From Dactylorhiza incarnata (Eukaryota; Streptophyta; Magnoliopsida; Asparagales; Orchidaceae): a stretch of 64,000 bases of DNA. A program made the position numbers and the translations under genes. The DNA lies in the NCBI GenBank assembly GCA_033032865.1, contig JAWHQI010000752.1:1-64000 (forward strand), written 5' to 3'. Shown piece by piece: positions 43,235 to 57,000 of the stretch. Below the pieces are notes generated by a model that was not told the DNA's origin, searched no databases, and saw only the letters and a program-made list of their open reading frames with translations. The first letter of the stretch is position 1; the number at the start of each line of letters is the position of its first letter.

Positions 43235-43696
43235 ACTTTTGCCGCCCGGTGCAGAAACTCCACTTTTTACCAGCGGCGAGCGCGCACTCTCTCCGGCCGC
43301 TGATCCCGAGGCGCCGCGCTGATCCCGAGGCGCCGCGCTGATCCCGAGGCGCCGCGCTGATCCCGAGGCGCCGCACTGATCCCGAGGCGCCACGCTGATG
43401 CCGAGGCACCTCCTACGGCCGCGTATCACCGGGCGCTGCTTGCGCGGCTCCGTCAGACGCGCCGCTGCGTCCTAAGCCTCATCACCAGACATAACTTCGC
43501 GCTCACGCCCGAAATCAAAGCCGCATCCCCACTCTGGGGTCCCCGCGGAGAGCCGGGCGGCGTGGCGAGCAGGCCGTTGCCCGTCGACCAAATTTTCGTC
43601 GAAAATTGCTTAATCTGATTTGAAACGGAGCCCGCATGCTGGAAGAGCGCACCTCGGGGCGAGTGGCATAAAGAGAAAGTGTCGGAGAATTCTAAC

Positions 43697-43815
43697 GTGT
43701 GCGACCATACCAGCACTAGAGCACCGGATCCCATCAGAACTCCGCAGTTGAGCGTGCTTGGGCGAGAGTAGTACTGGGATGGGTGACCTCCTGGGAAGTC
43801 CTCGTGTTGCACCCA
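43697..43815 (+). rRNA. 5S: 5S rRNA, type B
   Basis: A54G, as at 42209, showing spread of one variant to neighbouring units. Confidence 0.94.
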
Positions 43816-44603
43816 TCTTTTGCCGCTCGGGTGGAGAAACACCCCTTTTTTACCTTCGACGAAAGCGCGCTCCCTCTGATCGCGGATCCCGATGCGCCGT
43901 GGGAGGGAGCTAATCCATCGGCGCTTCATGGGTGCAAGGATCCCTAGGCGCACCGGTTACCACCTTTCCCGCTTGTTCATTCGTGAACCGAAGTAACCGT
44001 CCGCTCTGCAACACCCCCACACTTCAGTTCGCGCGGCGTGGAATTGGTGGCATTTTTGGCATCAACAGAACGAACACGGGACATGAGGATCATGAGTGGA
44101 CGATGAACGGAAAGTGGCAATGAAGATGCGTGGTTTAGTTCAAAAATGCACGCAAACTTCAAATGGCCATAACTTTTGATCCGATCGTCTGATTTTCGCC
44201 CACAATATGTTTTCGGGAAGGTCTCGGCGATGCCCATCCATTGGCGAACAGTGGGAACCCGTTCGACATCACACCGCGCTCTCAAATCGGCCAGATTCAA
44301 CTCCGTTTAAAGGTTATCGCGGTTTTTCTCTTTCGGCAATTTCGTCCTTATGGATATGTCACCGAAGAATTCTAAAAACCCTTCCAATTGTCCAGAAAAA
44401 CCTATGAGAAACGACGGCTTCGACCCCTTGCTAGCCGAGGTTACGGCCTCTCAGGACAAGCTGATTACCTGACTGAGAGTGCGGCGAGTAAAGAAGATAA
44501 GCCATCTGATGGCCACGCTAAACATATGTTGTGACCTGATGCATAGGATTTCTCCAACCCTTCTCGCGAGCTCCATAAGGTCATATCGTGCACTCATCCA
44601 AAC

Positions 44604-44722
44604 GTGTGCGACCATACCAGCACTAGAGCACCGGATCCCATCAGAACTCCGCAGTTAAGCGTGCTTGGGCGAGAGTAGTACTGGGATGGGTGACCTCTTG
44701 GGAAGTCCTCGTGTTGCACCCA
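44604..44722 (+). rRNA. 5S: 5S rRNA, type A
   Basis: One change, C95T, in the C-box region. Three minisatellite copies follow. Confidence 0.94.
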
Positions 44723-45146
44723 ACTTTTGCCGCCCGGTGCAGAAACTCCACTTTTTACCAGCGGCGAGCGCGCACTCTCTCCGGCCGCTGATCCCGAGGC
44801 GCCGCGCTGATCCCGAGGCGCCGCGCTGATCCCGAGGCGCCACGCTGATGCCGAGGCACCTCCTACGGCCGAGTATCACCGGGCGCTGCTTGTGCGGCTC
44901 CGTCAGACGCGCCGCTGCGTCCTAAGCCTCATCACCAGACATAACTTCGCGCTCACGCCCGAAATCAAAGCCGCATCCCCACTCTGGGGTCCCCGCGGAG
45001 AGCCGGGCGGCGTGGCGAGCAGGCTGTTGCCCGTCGACCAAATTTTCGTCAAAAATTGCTTAATCTGATTTGAAACGGAGCCCGCATGCTGGAAGAGCGC
45101 ACCTCGGGGCGAGTGGCATAAAGAGAAAGTTTCGGAGAATTCTAAC

Positions 45147-45265
45147 GTGTGCGACCATACCAGCACTAGAGCACCGGATCCCATCAGAACTCCGCAGTTA
45201 AGCGTGCGTGGGCGAGAGTAGTACTGGGATGGGTGACCTCCTGGGAAGTCCTCGTGTTGCACCCA
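45147..45265 (+). rRNA. 5S: 5S rRNA, type B
   Basis: One change, T62G, in the A-box region. Confidence 0.94.
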
Positions 45266-46053
45266 TCTTTTGCCGCTCGGGTGGAGAAACACCCCTTTTT
45301 TACCTCCGACGAAAGCGCGCTCCCTCTGATCGCGGATCCCGATGCGCCGTGGGAGGGAGCTAATCCATCGGCGCTTCATGGGTGCAAGGATCCCTAGGCG
45401 CACCGGTTACCACCTTTCCCGCTTGTTCATTCGTGACCCGAAGTAACCGTCCGCTCTGCAACACCCCCACACTTCAGTTCGCGCGGCGTGGAATTGGTGG
45501 CATTTTTGGCATCAACAGAACGAACACGGGACATTAGGATCATGAGTGGACGATGAACGGAAAGTGGCAATGAAGATGCGTGGTTTAGTTCAAAAATGCA
45601 CGCAAACTTCAAATGGCCATAACTTTTGATCCGATCGTCTGATTTTCGCCCACAATATGTTTTCGGGAAGGTCTCGGCGAAGCCCATCCATTGGCCAACA
45701 GTGGGAACCCGTTCGACATCATACCGCGTTCTCAAATCGGCCAGATTCAACTCCGTTTAAAGGTTATCGCGGTTTTTCTCTTTCGGCAATTTCGTCCTTA
45801 TGGATATGTCACCGAAGAATTCTAAAAACCCTTCCAATTGTCCAGATAAACCTATGAGAAACGACGGCTTCGACCCCGTGCTAGCCCAGGTTACGGCCTC
45901 TCAGGACAAGCTGATTACCTGACTGAGAGTGCGGCGAGTAAAGAAGATAAGCCATCTGATGGCCACGCTAAACATATGTTGTGACCTGATGCATAGGATT
46001 TCTCCAACCCTTCTCGCGAGCTCCATAAGGCCATATCGTGCACTCATCCAAAC

Positions 46054-46172
46054 GTGTGCGACCATACCAGCACTAGAGCACCGGATCCCATCAGAACTCC
46101 GCAGTTAAGCGTGCTTGGGCGAGAGTAGTACTGGGATGGGTGACCTCCTGGGAAGTCCTCGTGTTGCACCCA
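46054..46172 (+). rRNA. 5S: 5S rRNA, type A
   Basis: Consensus sequence; four minisatellite copies follow (562 bp). Confidence 0.96.
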
Positions 46173-46615
46173 ACTTTTGCCGCCCGGTGCAGAAACTCCA
46201 CTTTTTACCAGCGGCGAGCGCGCACTCTCTCCGGCCGCTGAACCCGAGGCGCCGCACTGATCCCGAGGCGCCGCGCTGATCCCGAGGCGCCGCGCTGATC
46301 CCGAGGCGCCACGCTGATGCCGAGGCACCTCCTACGGCCGCGTATCACCGGGCGCTGCTTGCGCGGCTCCGTCAGACGCGCCGCTGCGTCCTAAGCCTCA
46401 TCACCAGACATAACTTCGCGCTCACGCCCGAAATCAAAGCCGCATCCTCACTCTGGGGTCCCCGCAGAGAGCCGGGCGGCGTGGCGAGCAGGTCGTTGCC
46501 CGTCGAACAAATTTTCGTCGAAAATTGCTTAATCTGATTTGAAACGGAGCCCGCATGCTGGAAGAGCGCACCTCGGGGCGAGTGGCATAAAGAGAAAGTG
46601 TCGGAGAATTCTAAC

Positions 46616-46734
46616 GTGTGCGACCATACCAGCACTAGAGCACCGGATCCCATCAGAACTCCGCAGTTAAGCGTGCTTTGGCGAGAGTTGTACTGGGATG
46701 GGTGACCTCCTAGGAAGTCCTCGTGTTGCACCCA
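46616..46734 (+). rRNA. 5S: 5S rRNA, type B
   Basis: Three changes, G64T, A74T and G97A. The terminator flank is weakened to CTTATG, so this copy may be inactive. Confidence 0.88.
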
Positions 46735-47522
46735 TCTTATGCCGCTCGGGTGGAGAAACACCCCTTTTTTACCTCCGACGAAAGCGCGCTCCCTCTGATC
46801 GCGGATCCCGATGCGCCGTGGGAGGGAGCTAATCCATCGGCGCTTCATGGGTGCAAGGATCCCTAGGCGCACCGGTTACCACCTTTCCCGCTTGTTCATT
46901 CGTGACCCGAAGTAACCGTCCGCTCTGCAACACCCCCACACTTCAGTTCGCGCGGTGTGGAATTGGTGGCATTTTTGGCATCAACAGAACGAACACGGGA
47001 CATGAGGATCATGAGTGGACGATGAACGGAAAGTGGCAATGAAGATGCGTGTTTTAGTTCAAAAATGCACGCAAACTTCAAATGGCCATAACGTTTGATC
47101 CGATCGTCTGATTTTCGCCCACAATATGTTTTCGGGAAGGTCTCGGCGATGCCCATCCATTGGCGAACGGTGGGAACCCGTTCGACATCATACCGCGGTC
47201 TTAAATCGGCCAGATTCAACTCTGTTTAAAGGTTATCGCGGTTTTTCTCTTTCGGCAATTTCGTCCTTATGGATATGTCACCGAAGAATTCTAAAAACCC
47301 TTCCAATTGTCCAGAAAAACCTATGAGAAACGACGGCTTCGACCCCGTGCTAGCCGAGGTTACGGCCTCTCAGGACAAGCTGATTACCTGACTGAGAGTG
47401 CGGCGAGTAAAGAAGATAAGCCATCTGATTGCCACGCTAAACATATGTTGTGACCTGATGCATAGGATTTCTCCAACCATTCTCGCGAGCTCCATAAGGT
47501 CATACCGTGCACTCATCCAAAC

Positions 47523-47641
47523 GTGTGCGACCATACCAGCACTAGAGCACCGGATCCCATCAGAACTCCGCAGTTAAGCGTGCTTGGGCGAGAGTAGTAT
47601 TGGGATGGGTGACCTCCTGGGAAGTCCTCGTGTTGCACCCA
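47523..47641 (+). rRNA. 5S: 5S rRNA, type A
   Basis: One change, C78T. Three minisatellite copies follow. Confidence 0.94.
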
Positions 47642-48065
47642 ACTTTTGCCGCCCGGTGCAGAAACTCCACTTTTTACCAGCGGCGAGCGCGCACTCTCTC
47701 CGGCCGCTGATCCCGAGGCGCCGCGCTGATCCCGAGGCGCCGCGCTGATCCCGAGGCGCCACGCTGATGCCGAGGCACCTCCTACGGTCGCGTATCACCG
47801 GCCGCTGCTTGCGCGGCTCCGTCAGACGCGCCGCTGCGTCCTAAGCCTCATCACCAGACATAACTTCGCGCTCACGCCCGAAATCAAAGCCGCATCCCCA
47901 CTCTGGGGTCCCCGCGGAGAGCCGGGCGGCGTGGCGAGCAGGCCGTTGCCCGTCGACCAAATTTTCGTCGAAAATTGCTTAATCTGATTTGAAACGGAGC
48001 CCGCATGCTGGAAGAGCGCACCTCGGGGCGAGTGGCATAAAGAGAAAGTGTCGGAGAATTCTAAC

Positions 48066-48184
48066 GTGTGCGACCATACCAGCACTAGAGCACCGGATCC
48101 CATCAGAACTCCGCAGTTAAGCGTGCTTGGGCGAGAGTAGTACTGGGATGGGTGACCTCCTGGGAAGTCCTCGTGTTGCACCCA
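48066..48184 (+). rRNA. 5S: 5S rRNA, type B
   Basis: Consensus sequence. Its 3' spacer keeps the left-block base in CTCCGATGAAAG. Confidence 0.96.
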
Positions 48185-48972
48185 TCTTTTGCCGCTCGGG
48201 TGGAGAAACACACCTTTTTTACCTCCGATGAAAGCGCGCTCCCTCTGATCGCGGATCCCGATGCGCCGTGGGAGGGAGCTAATCCATCGGCGCTTCATGG
48301 GTGCAAGGATCCCTAGGCGCACCGGTTACCACCTTTCCCGCTTGTTCATTCGTGACCCGAAGTAACCGTCCGCTCTGCAACACCCCCACACTTCAGTTCG
48401 CGCGGCGTGGAATTGGTGGCATTTTTGGCATCAACAGAACGAACACGGGACATGAGGATCATGAGTGGACGATGAACGGAAAGTGGCAATGAAGATGCGT
48501 GGTTTAGTTCAAAAATGCACACAAACTTCAAATGGCCATAACTTTTGATCCGATCGTCTGATTTTCGCCCACAATATGTTTTCGGGAAGGTCTCGGCGAT
48601 GCCCATCCATTGGCAAACAGTGGGAACCCGTTCGACATCACACCGCACTCTCAAATCGGCCAGATTCAACTCCGTTTAAAGGTTATCGCGGTTTTTCTCT
48701 TTCGGCAATTTCGTCCTTATGGATATGTCACCGAAGAATTCTAAAAACCCTTCCAATTATCCAGAAAAACCTATGAGAAACGACGGCTTCGACCCCGTGC
48801 TAGCCGAGGTTACGGCCTCTCAGGACAAGCTGATTACCTGACTGAGAGTGCGGCGAGTAAAGAAGATAAGCCATCTGATAGCCACGCTAAACATATGTTG
48901 TGACCTGATGCATAGGATTTCTCCAACCCTTCTCGCGAGCTCCATAAGGTCATATCGTGCACTCATCCAAAT

Positions 48973-49091
48973 GTGTGCGACCATACCAGCACTAGAGCAC
49001 CGGATCCCATCAGAACTCCGCAGTTAAGCGTGCTTGGGCGAGAGTAGTACTGGGATGGGTGACCTCCTGGGAAGTCCTCGTGTTGCACCCA
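48973..49091 (+). rRNA. 5S: 5S rRNA, type A
   Basis: Gene body is consensus, but the conserved C at -1 is T. Four minisatellite copies follow. Confidence 0.94.
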
Positions 49092-49534
49092 ACTTTTGCC
49101 GCCCGGTGCAGAAACTCCACTTTTTACCAGCGGCGAGCGCGCACTATCTCCGGCCGCTGATCCCGAGGCGCCGCGCTGATCCCGAGGCGCCACGCTGATC
49201 CTGAGGGGCCGCGCTGATCCCGAGGCGCCACGCTGATGCCGAGGCACCTCCTACGGCCGCGTATCACCGGGCGCTGCTTGCGCGGCTCCGTCAGACGCGC
49301 CGCTGCGTCCTAAGCCTCATCACCAGACATAACTTCGCGCTCACGCCCGAAATCAAAGCCGCATCCCCACTCTGGGGTTCCCGCGGAGAGCCGGGCGGCG
49401 TGGCGAGCAGGCCGTTGCCCGTCGACCAAATTTTCGTCGAAAATTGCTTAATTTGATTTGAAACGGAGCCCGCATGCTGGAAGAGCGCACCTCAGGGCGA
49501 GTGGCATAAAGAGAAAGTGTCGGAGAATTCTAAC

Positions 49535-49653
49535 GTGTGCGACCATACCAGCACTAGAGCACCGGATCCCATCAGAACTCCGCAGTTAAGCGTGCTTGGG
49601 CGAGAGTAGTACTGGGATGGGTGACCTCCTGGGAAGTCCTCGTGTTGCACCCA
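49535..49653 (+). rRNA. 5S: 5S rRNA, type B
   Basis: Consensus sequence. Confidence 0.96.
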
Positions 49654-50440
49654 TCTTTTGCCGCTCGGGTGGAGAAACACCCCTTTTTTACCTCCGACGA
49701 AAGCGCGCTCCCTCTGATCGCGAATCCCGATGTGCCGTGGGAGGGAGCTAATCCATCGGCGCTTCATGGGTGCAAGGATCCCTAGGCGCACCGGTTACCA
49801 CCTTTCCCGCTTGTTCATTCGTGACCCGAAGTAACCGTCCGCTCTGCAACACCCCCACACTTCAGTTCGCGCGGCGTGGAATTGGTGGCATTTTTGGCAT
49901 CAACAGAACGAACACAGGACATGAGGATCATGAGTGGACGATGAACGGAAAGTGGCAATGAAGATGCGTGGTTTAGTTCAAAAATGCACGCAAACTTCAA
50001 ATGGCCATAACTTTTGATCTGATCGTCTGATTTTCGCTCACAATATGTTTTCAGGAAGGTCTCGGCGATGCCCATCCATTGGCCAACAGTGGGAACCCGT
50101 TCGACATCATACCGCGATCTCAAATCGGCCAGATTCAACTCCGTTTAAAGGTTATCGCGGTTATCTCTTTCGGCAATTTCATCCTTATGGATATGTCACC
50201 GAAGAATTCTAAAAACCCTTCCAATTGTCCAGAAAAACCTATGAGAAACGACGGCTTCGACCCCGTGCTAGCCCAGGTTACGGCCTCTCAGTACAAGCTG
50301 ATTACCTGACTGAGAGTGCGGCGAGTAAAGAAGATAAGCCATCTGATGGCCACGCTAAACATATGTTGTGACCTGATGCATAGGATTTCTCCAACCCTTC
50401 TCGCGAGCTCCATAAGGTCATATCGTGCACTCATCCAAAC

Positions 50441-50559
50441 GTGTGCGACCATACCAGCATTAGAGCACCGGATCCCATCAGAACTCCGCAGTTAAGCGTG
50501 CTTGGGCGAGAGTAGTACTGGGATGGGTGACCTCCTGGGAAGTCCTCGTGTTGCACCCA
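50441..50559 (+). rRNA. 5S: 5S rRNA, type A
   Basis: One change, C20T. Three minisatellite copies follow. Confidence 0.94.
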
Positions 50560-50983
50560 ACTTTTGCCGCCCGGTGCAGAAACTCCACTTTTTACCAGCG
50601 GCGAGCGCGCACTCTCTCCAGCCGCTGACCCCGAGGCGCCGCACTGATCCCGAGGCGCCGCGCTGATCCCGAGGCGCCACGCTGATGCCGAGGCACCTCC
50701 TACGGCCACGTATCACCGGGCGCTGCTTGCGCGGCTCCGTCAGACGCGCCGCTGCGTCCTAAGCCTCATCACCAGACATAACTTCGCGCTCACGCCCGAA
50801 ATCAAAGCCGCATCCCCACTCTGGGGTCCCCGCGGAGAGCCGGGCGGCGTGGCGAGCAGGCCTTTGCCCGTCGACCAAATTTTCGTCGAAAATTGCTTAA
50901 TCTGATTTGAAACAGAGCCCGCATGCTGGAAGAGCGCACCTCGGGGCGAGTGGCATAAAGAGAAAGTGTCGGAGAATTCTAAC

Positions 50984-51102
50984 GTGTGCGACCATACCAG
51001 CACTAGAGCACCGGATCCCATCAGAACTCCGCAGTTAAGCGTGCTTGGGCGAGAGTAGTACTGGGATGGGTGACCTCCTGGGAAGTCCTCGTGTTGCACC
51101 CA
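50984..51102 (+). rRNA. 5S: 5S rRNA, type B
   Basis: Consensus sequence. Confidence 0.96.
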
Positions 51103-51891
51103 TCTTTTGCCGCTCGGGTGGAGAAACACCCCTTTTTTTACCTCTTACGAAAGCGCGCTCCCTCTGATCGCGGATCCCGATGAGCCGTGGGAGGGAGCTA
51201 ATCCATCGGCGCTTCATGGGTGCAAGGATCCCTAGGCGCACCGGTTACCACCTTTCCCGCTTGTTTATTCGTGACCCGAAGTAACCGTTCGCTCTGCAAC
51301 ACCCCAACACTTCAGTTCGCGCGGCGTGGAATTGGTGGCATTTTTGGCATCAACAGAACGAACACGGGACATGAGGATCATGAGTGGACGATGAACGGAA
51401 AGTGGCAATGAAGATGCGTGATTTAGTTCAAAAATGCACGCAAACTTCAAATGGCCATAACTTTTGATCCGATCGTCTGATTTTCGCCCACAATATGTTT
51501 TCGGGAAGGTCTCGGCGATGCCCATCCATTGGCGAACGGTGGGAATCCGTTCGACATCATACCGCGCTCTCAAATCGGCCAGATTCAACTCCGTTTAAAG
51601 GTTATCGCGGTTTTTCTCTTTCGGCAATTTCGTCCTTATGGATATGTCACCGAAGAATTCTAAAAACCCTTCCAATTGTCCAGAAAAACCTATGAGAAAC
51701 GACGGCTTCGACCCCATGCTAGCCGAGGTTACGACCTCTCAGGACAAGCTGATTACCTGACTGAGAGTGCGGCGAGTAAAGAAGATAAGCCATCTGATGG
51801 CCACGTTAAACATATGTTGTGACCTGATGCATAGGATTTCTCCAACCCTTCTCGCGAGCTCCATAAGGTCATATCGTGCACTCATCCAAAC

Positions 51892-52010
51892 GTGTGCGAC
51901 CATACCAGCACTAGAGCACCGGATCCCATCAGAACTCCGCAGTTAAGCGTGCTTGGGCGAGAGTAGTACTGGGATGGGTGACCTCCTGGGAAGTCCTCGT
52001 GTTGCACCAA
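51892..52010 (+). rRNA. 5S: 5S rRNA, type A
   Basis: One change, C118A, next to the 3' end in helix I. Four minisatellite copies follow. Confidence 0.94.
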
Positions 52011-52453
52011 ACTTTTGCCGCCCGGTGCAGAAACTCCACTTTTTACCAGCGGCGAGCGCGCACTCTCTCCGGCCGCTGACCCCGAGGCGCCGCACTGATC
52101 CCGAGGCGCCGCGCTGATCCCGAGGCGCCGCGCTGATCCCGAGGCGCCACGCTGATGCCGAGGCACCTCCTACGGCCGCGTATCACCGGGCGCTGCTTGC
52201 GCGGCTCCGTCAGACACGCCGCTGCGTCCTAAGCCTCATCACCAGACATAACTTCGCGCTCACACCCGAAATCAAAGCCGCATCCCCACTCTGGGGTCCC
52301 CGCGGAAAGCCGGGCGGCGTGGCGAGCAGGTCGTTGCCCGTCGACCAAATTTTCGTCGAAAATTGCTTAATCTGATTTGAAACGGAGCCCGCATGCTGGA
52401 AGAGCGCACCTCGGGGCGAGTGGCATAAAGAGAAAGTGTCGGAGAATTCTAAC

Positions 52454-52572
52454 GTGTGCGACTATACCAGCACTAGAGCACCGGATCCCATCAGAACTCC
52501 GCAGTTAAGCGTGCTTGGGCGAGAGTAGTACTGGGATGGGTGACCTCCTGGGAAGTCCTCGTGTTGCACCCA
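52454..52572 (+). rRNA. 5S: 5S rRNA, type B
   Basis: One change, C10T. Confidence 0.94.
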
Positions 52573-53361
52573 TCTTTTGCCGCTCGGGTGGAGAAACACC
52601 CCTTTTTTTACCTCTTACGAAAGCGCGCTCCCTCTGATCGCGGATCCCGATGCGCCGTGAGAGGGAGCTAATCCATCAGCGCTTCATGGGTGCAAGGATC
52701 CCTAGGCGCACCGGTTACCACCTTTCCCGCTTGTTCATTCGTGACCCGAAGTAACCGTCCGCTCTGCAACACCCCCACACTTCAGTTCGCGCGGCGTGGA
52801 ATTGGTGGCATTTTTGGCATCAACAGAACGAACACGGGACATGAGGATCATGAGTAGACGATGAACGGAAAGTGGCAATGAAGATGCGTGGTTTAGTTCA
52901 AAAATGCACGCAAACTTCAAATGGCCATAACTTTTGATCCAATCGTCTGATTTTCGCCCACAATATGTTTTCGGGAAGGTCTCGGCGATGCCCATCCATT
53001 GGCGAACGGTGGGAACCCGTTCGACATCATACCGCGCTCTCAAATCGGCCAGATTCAACTCCGTTTAAAGGTTATCGCGGTTTTTCTCTTTCGGCAATTT
53101 CGTCCTTATGGATATGTCACCGAAGAATTCTAAAAACCCTTCCAATTGTCCAGAAAAACCTATGAGAAACGACGGCTTCGACCCCATGCTAGCCGAGGTT
53201 ACGACCTCTCAGGACAAGCTGATTACCTGACTGAGAGTGCGGCGAGTAAAGAAGATAAGCCATCTGATGGCCACGCTAAACATATGTTGTGACCTGATGC
53301 ATAGGATTTCTCCAACCCTTCTCGCGAGCTCCATAAGGTCATATCGTGCACTCATCCAAAC

Positions 53362-53480
53362 GTGTGCGACCATACCAGCACTCTAGCACCGGATCCCATC
53401 AGAACTCCGCAGTTAAGCGTGCTTGGGCGAGAGTAGTACTGGGATGGGTGACCTCCTGGGAAGTCCTCGTGTTGCACCCA
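53362..53480 (+). rRNA. 5S: 5S rRNA, type A
   Basis: A22C and G23T (CACTCTAGCACC), a linked pair also found at 60749 and 62219. Three minisatellite copies follow. Confidence 0.93.
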
Positions 53481-53903
53481 ACTTTTGCCGCCCGGTGCAG
53501 AAACTCCACTTTTTACCAGCGGCGAGCGCGCACTCTCTCCGGCCGCTGACCCTGAGGCGCCGCACTGATCCCGAGGCGCCGCACTGATCCCGAGGCGCCG
53601 CGCTGATGCCGAGGCACCTCCTACGGCTGCGTATCACCGGGCGCTGCTTGCGCGGCTCCGTCAGACGCGCCGCTGCGTCCTAAGCCTCATCACCAGACAT
53701 AACTTCGCGCTCACGCCCGAAATCAAAGCCGCATCCCCACTCTGGGGTCCCCGCGGAGAGCCGGGCGGCGTGGCGAGCTGGCCGTTGCCCTCGACCAAAT
53801 TTTCGTCGAAAATTGCTTAATCTGATTTGAAACGGAGCCCGCATGCTGGAAGAGCGCACCTCGGGGCGAGTGGCATAAAGAGAAAGTGTCGGAGAATTCT
53901 AAC

Positions 53904-54022
53904 GTGTGCGACCATACCAGCACTAGAGCACCGGATCCCATCAGAACTCCGCAGTTAAGCGTGCTTGGGCGAGAGTAGTACTGGGATGGGTGACCTCCTG
54001 GGAAGTCCTCGTGTTGCACCCA
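53904..54022 (+). rRNA. 5S: 5S rRNA, type B
   Basis: Consensus sequence. Confidence 0.96.
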
Positions 54023-54811
54023 TCTTTTGCCGCTCGGGTGGAGAAACACCCCTTTTTTTACCTCCGACGAAAGCGCGCTCCCTCTGATCGCGGATCCCGA
54101 TGCGCCGTGGGAGGGAGCTAATCCATCGGCGCTTCATGGGTGCAAGGATCCCTAGGCGCACCGGTTACCACCTTTCCCGCTTGTTCATTCGTGACCCGAA
54201 GTAACCGTCCGCTCTGCAACACCCCCACACTTCAGTTCGCGCGGCGTGGAATTGGTGGCATTTTTGGCATCAACAGAACGAACACGGGACATGAGGATCA
54301 TGAGTGGACGATGAACGGAAAGTGGCAATGAAGATGCGTGGTTTAGTTCAAAAATGCACGCAAACTTCAAATGGCCATAACTTTTGATCCGATCGTCTGA
54401 TTTTCGCCCACAATATGTTTTCGGGAAGGTCTCGGCGATGCCCATCCATTGGCGAACAGTGGAAACCCGTTCAACATCATACCGCGCTCTCAAATCGGTC
54501 AGATTCAACTCCGTTTAAAGGTTATCGCGGTTTTTCTCTTTCGGCAATTTCGTCCTTATGGATATGTCACCGAAGAATTCTAAAAACCCTTCCAATTGTC
54601 CAGAAAAACCTATGAGAAACGACGGCTTCGACCCCATGCTAGCCGAGGTTACGACCTCTCAGGATAAGCTGATTACCTGACTGAGAGTGCGGCGAGTAAA
54701 GAAGATAAGCCATCTGATGGCCACGCTAAACATATGTATTGACCTGATGCATAGGATTTCTCCAACCCTTCTCGCGAGCTCCATAAGGTCATATCGTGCA
54801 CTCATCCAAAC

Positions 54812-54930
54812 GTGTGCGACCATACCAGCACTAGAGCACCGGATCCCATCAGAACTCCACAGTTAAGCATGCTTGGGCGAGAGTAGTACTAGGATGGGTG
54901 ACCTCCTGGGAAGTCCTCGTGTTGCACCCA
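54812..54930 (+). rRNA. 5S: 5S rRNA, type A
   Basis: Three changes, G48A, G58A and G80A. G80A restores the ACTAGGATGG form usual in other angiosperms. Four minisatellite copies follow. Confidence 0.9.
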
Positions 54931-55373
54931 ACTTTTGCCGCCCGGTGCAGAAACTCCACTTTTTACCAGCGGCGAGCGCGCACTCTCTCCGGCCGTTGAC
55001 CCCGAGGCGCCGCACTGATCCCGAGGTGCCGCGCTGATCCCGAGGCGCCGCGCTGATCCCGAGGCGCCACGCTGATGCCGAGGCACCTCCTACGGCCGCG
55101 TATCACCGGGCGCTGCTTGCGCGGCTCCGTCAGACGCGCCGCTGCGTCCTAAGCCTCATCACCAGACATAACTTCGCGCTCACGCCCGAAATCAAAGCCG
55201 CATCCCCACTCTGGGGTCCCCGCGGAGAGCCGGGCGGCGTGGCGAGCAGGCCGTTGCCCGTCGACCAAATTTTTGTCGAAAATTGCTTAATCTGATTTGA
55301 AACGGAGCCCGCATGCTGGAAGAGCGCACCTCGGGGCGAGTGGCATAAAGAGAAAGTGTCGGAGAATTCTAAC

Positions 55374-55492
55374 GTGTGCGACCATACCAGCACTAGAGCA
55401 CCGGATCCCATCAGAACTCCGCAGTTAAGCGTGCTCGGGCGAGAGTAGTACTGGGATGGGTGACCTCCTGGGAAGTCCTCGTGTTGCACCCA
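55374..55492 (+). rRNA. 5S: 5S rRNA, type B
   Basis: One change, T63C. Confidence 0.94.
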
Positions 55493-56281
55493 TCTTTTGC
55501 CGCTCGGGTGGAGAAACACCCCTTTTTTTACCTCCGACGAAAGCGCGCTCCCTCTGATCGCGGATCCCGATGCGCCGTGGGAGGGAGCTAATCCATCGGC
55601 GCTTCATGGGTGCAAGGATCCCTAGGCGCACCGGTTACCACCTTTCCCGCTTGTTCATTCGTGACCCGAAGTAACCGTCCGCTCTGCAACACCCCCACAC
55701 TTCAGTTCGCGCGGCGTGGAATTGGTGGCATTTTTGGCATCAACAGAACGAACACGGGACATGAGGATCATGAGTGGACGATGAACGGAAAGTGGCAATG
55801 AAGATGCGTGGTTTAGTTCAAAAATGCACGCAAACTTCAAATGGCCATAACTTTTGCTCCGATCGTCTGATTTTCGCCCACAATATGTTTTCGGGAAGGT
55901 CTCGGCGATGCCCATCCATTGGCGAACAGTGAGAACTTGTTCGACATCATACCGCGCTCTCAAATCGGCCAGATTCAACTCCATTTAAAGGTTATCGCGG
56001 TTTTTCTCTTTCGGCAATTTCGTCCTTATGGATATGTCACCGAAGAATTCTAAAAACCCTTCCAATTGTCCAGAAAAACCTATGAGAAACGACGGCTTCG
56101 ACCCCATGCTAGCCGAGGTTACGACCTCTCAGGACAAGCTGATTACCTGACTGAGAGTGCGGCGAGTAAAGAAGATAAGCCATCTGATGGCCACGCTAAA
56201 CATAGGTTGTGACCTGATGCATAGGATTTCTCCAACCCTTCTCGCGAGCTCTATAAGGTCATATCGTGCACTCATCCAAAC

Positions 56282-56400
56282 GTGTGCGACCATACCAGCA
56301 CTAGAGCACCGGATCCCATCAGAACTCCGCAGTTAAGCGTGCTTGGGCGAGAGTAGTACTGGGATGGGTGACCTCCTGGGAAGTCCTCGTGTTGCACCCA
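56282..56400 (+). rRNA. 5S: 5S rRNA, type A
   Basis: Consensus sequence; six minisatellite copies follow (600 bp). Confidence 0.96.
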
Positions 56401-56465
56401 ACTTTTGCCGCCCGGTGCAGAAACTCCACTTTTTACCAGCGGCGAGCGCGCACTCTCTCCGGCCG

Positions 56466-56598
56466 CTGACCCCGAGGCGCCGCACTGATCCCGAGGCGCC
56501 GCGCTGATCCCGAGGCGCCGCGCTGATCCCGAGGCGCCGCGCTGATCCCGAGGCGCCGCGCTGATCCCGAGGCACCACGCTGATGCCGAGGCACCTCC
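56466..56598 (+). repeat. 19-bp spacer minisatellite, 6 copies (right block)
   Basis: Six units plus the degenerate last unit, the longest allele in the right block; right-block units otherwise carry three to five. Confidence 0.92.
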
Positions 56599-56881
56599 TA
56601 CGGCCGCGTATCACCGGGCGCTGCTTGCGCGGCTCCGTCAGACGCGCCGCTGCGTCCTAAGCCTCATCACCAGACATAATTTCGCGCTCACGCCCGAAAT
56701 CAAAGCCGCATCCCCACTCTGGGGTCCCCGCGGAGAGCCGGGCGGCGTGGCGAGCAGGCCGTTGCCCGTCGACCAAATTTTCGTCAAAAATTGCTTAATC
56801 TGATTTGAAACGGAGCCCGCATGCTGGAAGAGCGCACCTCGGGGCGAGTGGCATAAAGAGAAAGTGTCGGAGAATTCTAAC

Positions 56882-57000
56882 GTGTGCGACCATACCAGCA
56901 CTAGAGCACCGGATCCCATCAGAACTCCGCAGTTAAGCGTGCTTGGGCGAGAGTAGTACTGGGATGGGTGACCTTCTGGGAAGTCCTCGTGTTGCACCCA
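56882..57000 (+). rRNA. 5S: 5S rRNA, type B
   Basis: One change, C94T, in the C-box region. Confidence 0.94.
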